Shown here piece by piece: positions 62,616 through 64,000 of a stretch of DNA of 64,000 nt (positions are counted from its first letter, which is position 1; each line of letters starts with the position of its first letter). The stretch is taken from the NCBI GenBank assembly GCA_030272585.1, contig BSYQ01000008.1:5146001-5210000 (forward strand), given 5' to 3'. A model generated the notes under the pieces. It searched no databases and had not been told where the DNA came from. It saw only the letters and a program-made list of their open reading frames with translations. Source of the DNA: Bryopsis sp. KO-2023. Taxonomy: Eukaryota; Chlorophyta; Ulvophyceae; Bryopsidales; Bryopsidaceae. The position numbers and the translations under genes are program-made.

Positions 62616-63772
62616 TCATATACATATATTTTTAACAATAAACGATCGGCAGGGATAGAAGACCACATTTGTATGACTCTGGGCAAAAAAACACACACAC
62701 ACACATATGCACCACGAATTGATGGAAACATTTGAGGGTTTTTCAAGCTGCTGCAAGTTTTCCAAAGGGTTCATCGTATCCCATTTCTTTGCCAGACCGT
62801 CAATAGCGTTTCTCAGCTCGGCATCCTCGTGAATCACTTTTCTTAAAGCAGCCTTGTCAAATTTCCCCTCCGTCATGTGAATACGTGCCTCTTCCGCCAA
62901 AACTTTTTCCGATGTGTTTTGAGAATCCTCGTGGCTGTCGGGTGCATTCTTAATATCATGCTTTTTACCCGACACCCTTTGAATATTATACTCACCTGCA
63001 ACCTAAATGCCAGCAAAACAATAAAAATAAATAAATAAATGAACCAACCAACAAAACCAACCAAAAAAAAAAAATACAAGACATGCCAGGCCAGAAAAGA
63101 AAAAAACAAACAAACCAATGTACTTGGTTCAAACCAAGTTGATTCTTGATAATTACTACGAATTGTAAATAATTTTCAATTGAGGTTCAAGTACCACAGT
63201 CTTTTTCTTGAGTGAAATTTGGTGGTGCTGATCAAGAAAATGTCCTAGGCAAAATAGGAGGAAGCAGTTCACCTCCAGCATTTTTTCCATCGGCACATTT
63301 TTTCTGGATATGTTGATGGTTTCAAACACCCTCTCCAAGGTTCCTTCGTAATCCTTCTGCAGATCTTCGTATCGGATGTTTATGGCTGCAGTTCGATTTT
63401 TCAAATCTCTGTAGTTCCTGGCTGCTCGGAACGCTTCATCACCACTGTTCACTAAGAATTCTGCTTGCAAGCCTTCCCTCACATCCAACTCTTGCAGCAC
63501 CTGAATTTAAATCTTTGAAACTTAGAGAAAAGAGCAGAAACAAGTTTTCTTTTCAAGTGTGTTACTACATCTGGGCTGAAACCCCCTACCTTGTGGTATG
63601 GAACTCCTTTGAAGCGTTCACGAATGTTTTCTGGTAGCAAGTGCGATTTTTCTTTCAGCAGCCACAGTTCCAGCCCCTGTTCAATATTTGCGCTTGCCAA
63701 TTCGCGATGGTACAAATACGCTGAAATAAGCATCTCCAATGGATTTCTTACGACATGCACAATTCCATGGCT
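62616..63772 (-). CDS. Sulfotransferase, C-terminal exons (continues off right edge)
   Basis: Transfers sulfate from PAPS to an acceptor, probably in the Golgi or cytosol. Exons are 63772-63590, 63500-63273 and 63002 to about 62616, all phase 0. The first visible exon has the 3'-phosphate-binding motif in HVVRNPLEMLISAYLYHR. The second has the family block INIRYEDLQKDYEGTLERVF. The third is a hydrophilic C-terminal part (AALRKVIHEDAELRNAIDGL). Its last 35 or so codons run through a CA microsatellite, so the true end may lie on a further exon or earlier. The N-terminal part with the 5'-phosphosulfate loop lies beyond 64,000. The acceptor substrate cannot be predicted. Confidence 0.82.
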
Positions 63773-64000
63773 CTGAATGTTTAAATAAAAAAAACAAAGA
63801 AAATATTACTACACGAACACAACGGTTTTTGATTGGTGGTGGAAGTGAATGAAATCAATCAAAAGGGGGTCTCAGTTCTTTCTCAAAATGGATGGCTGCA
63901 AAATAAAGAAAGGTGCGACTAAACTTTACTTTCCTTTTTCAAATCCTCTCTTGATTTGGATCAAAAGTAACTTCAGAGGGCTGAAAAGAAAAATACTACC

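Noticed and set aside
1..64000. Nuclear code with UGA read as Trp, suggested by the dynein TGA and the E gag-pol TGA
   Set aside because: RlmN ends at TGA just after its conserved C-terminus, the 8-12 kb gene and the O pol gene also end in TGA, and TGG is used for conserved Trp throughout.
1..64000. CRISPR arrays, bacterial operons or ribosome-binding sites
   Set aside because: The window is eukaryotic with spliceosomal introns; tandem arrays seen are minisatellites or LTRs.

Overview
The window is nuclear DNA from an intron-rich, plastid-bearing eukaryotic microbe, most likely an alga. Its genes are split by short GT-AG introns with matching phases (RlmN, prefoldin 3, dynein and two unknown genes). 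A decayed fragment of the plastid gene psbC sits in the nuclear sequence, and a dynein heavy chain relic and a prefoldin subunit are eukaryotic. The sequence does not allow a safe genus assignment. Layout, left to right: 1-3710 (-) is a degenerate dynein heavy chain that runs off the left edge. 4.2-7.9 kb is gene-poor and holds dispersed repeats. 8.0-12.0 kb (+) is an eight-exon gene of unknown function with an internal exon duplication. 12.5-14.05 kb (-) is a convergent unknown gene. 14.6-16.9 kb is non-coding and includes the psbC fragment. 16.97-18.43 kb (-) is prefoldin subunit 3, divergent from an RlmN-type radical SAM rRNA methyltransferase (19.1-21.4 kb, +). The right end (62.6-63.8 kb, -) holds the 3' part of a sulfotransferase gene. 

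The 39 kb between 22,338 and 61,345 are one stacked insertion that can be unpicked by target-site duplications (TSDs). The base is an old dispersed repeat ('R2'; an uninterrupted copy lies at 7590-7945). A 5'-truncated LINE (L1, -) entered R2 and made an 11-bp TSD. L1 carries a dUTPase gene at its 3' end. A second truncated LINE (L2, +) with a restriction-like endonuclease entered the L1 3' UTR (10-bp TSD). A Ty3/gypsy chromovirus (O, -) then split the L1 reverse transcriptase (TSD AAAAG); the L1 frame reads straight through once O is removed. O was hit in its own LTR by chromovirus I1 (-, TSD CGAGG), which was hit by chromovirus I2 (+, TSD ATCCT). O was also hit by chromovirus E (-, TSD CCAGT), by a hAT-like foldback element (8-bp TSD) and by a second foldback element carrying mirrored tRNA-like units. 

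The most notable biology is in these elements. I2 and E are two diverged chromoviruses that both carry, between the chromodomain and the 3' LTR, a third ORF encoding a coiled coil followed by a RING-like zinc motif (C-x2-C-x14-C-x2/3-H-x2-C-x2-H, then a distal C-x2-C). I1 and O lack it. E separates gag from pol by a single in-frame UGA. I2 stacks three overlapping ORFs in successive -1 frames. All four LTR elements share one primer-binding site that fits an initiator-Met-like tRNA. The dUTPase on a LINE, with all five motifs intact, is also unusual.
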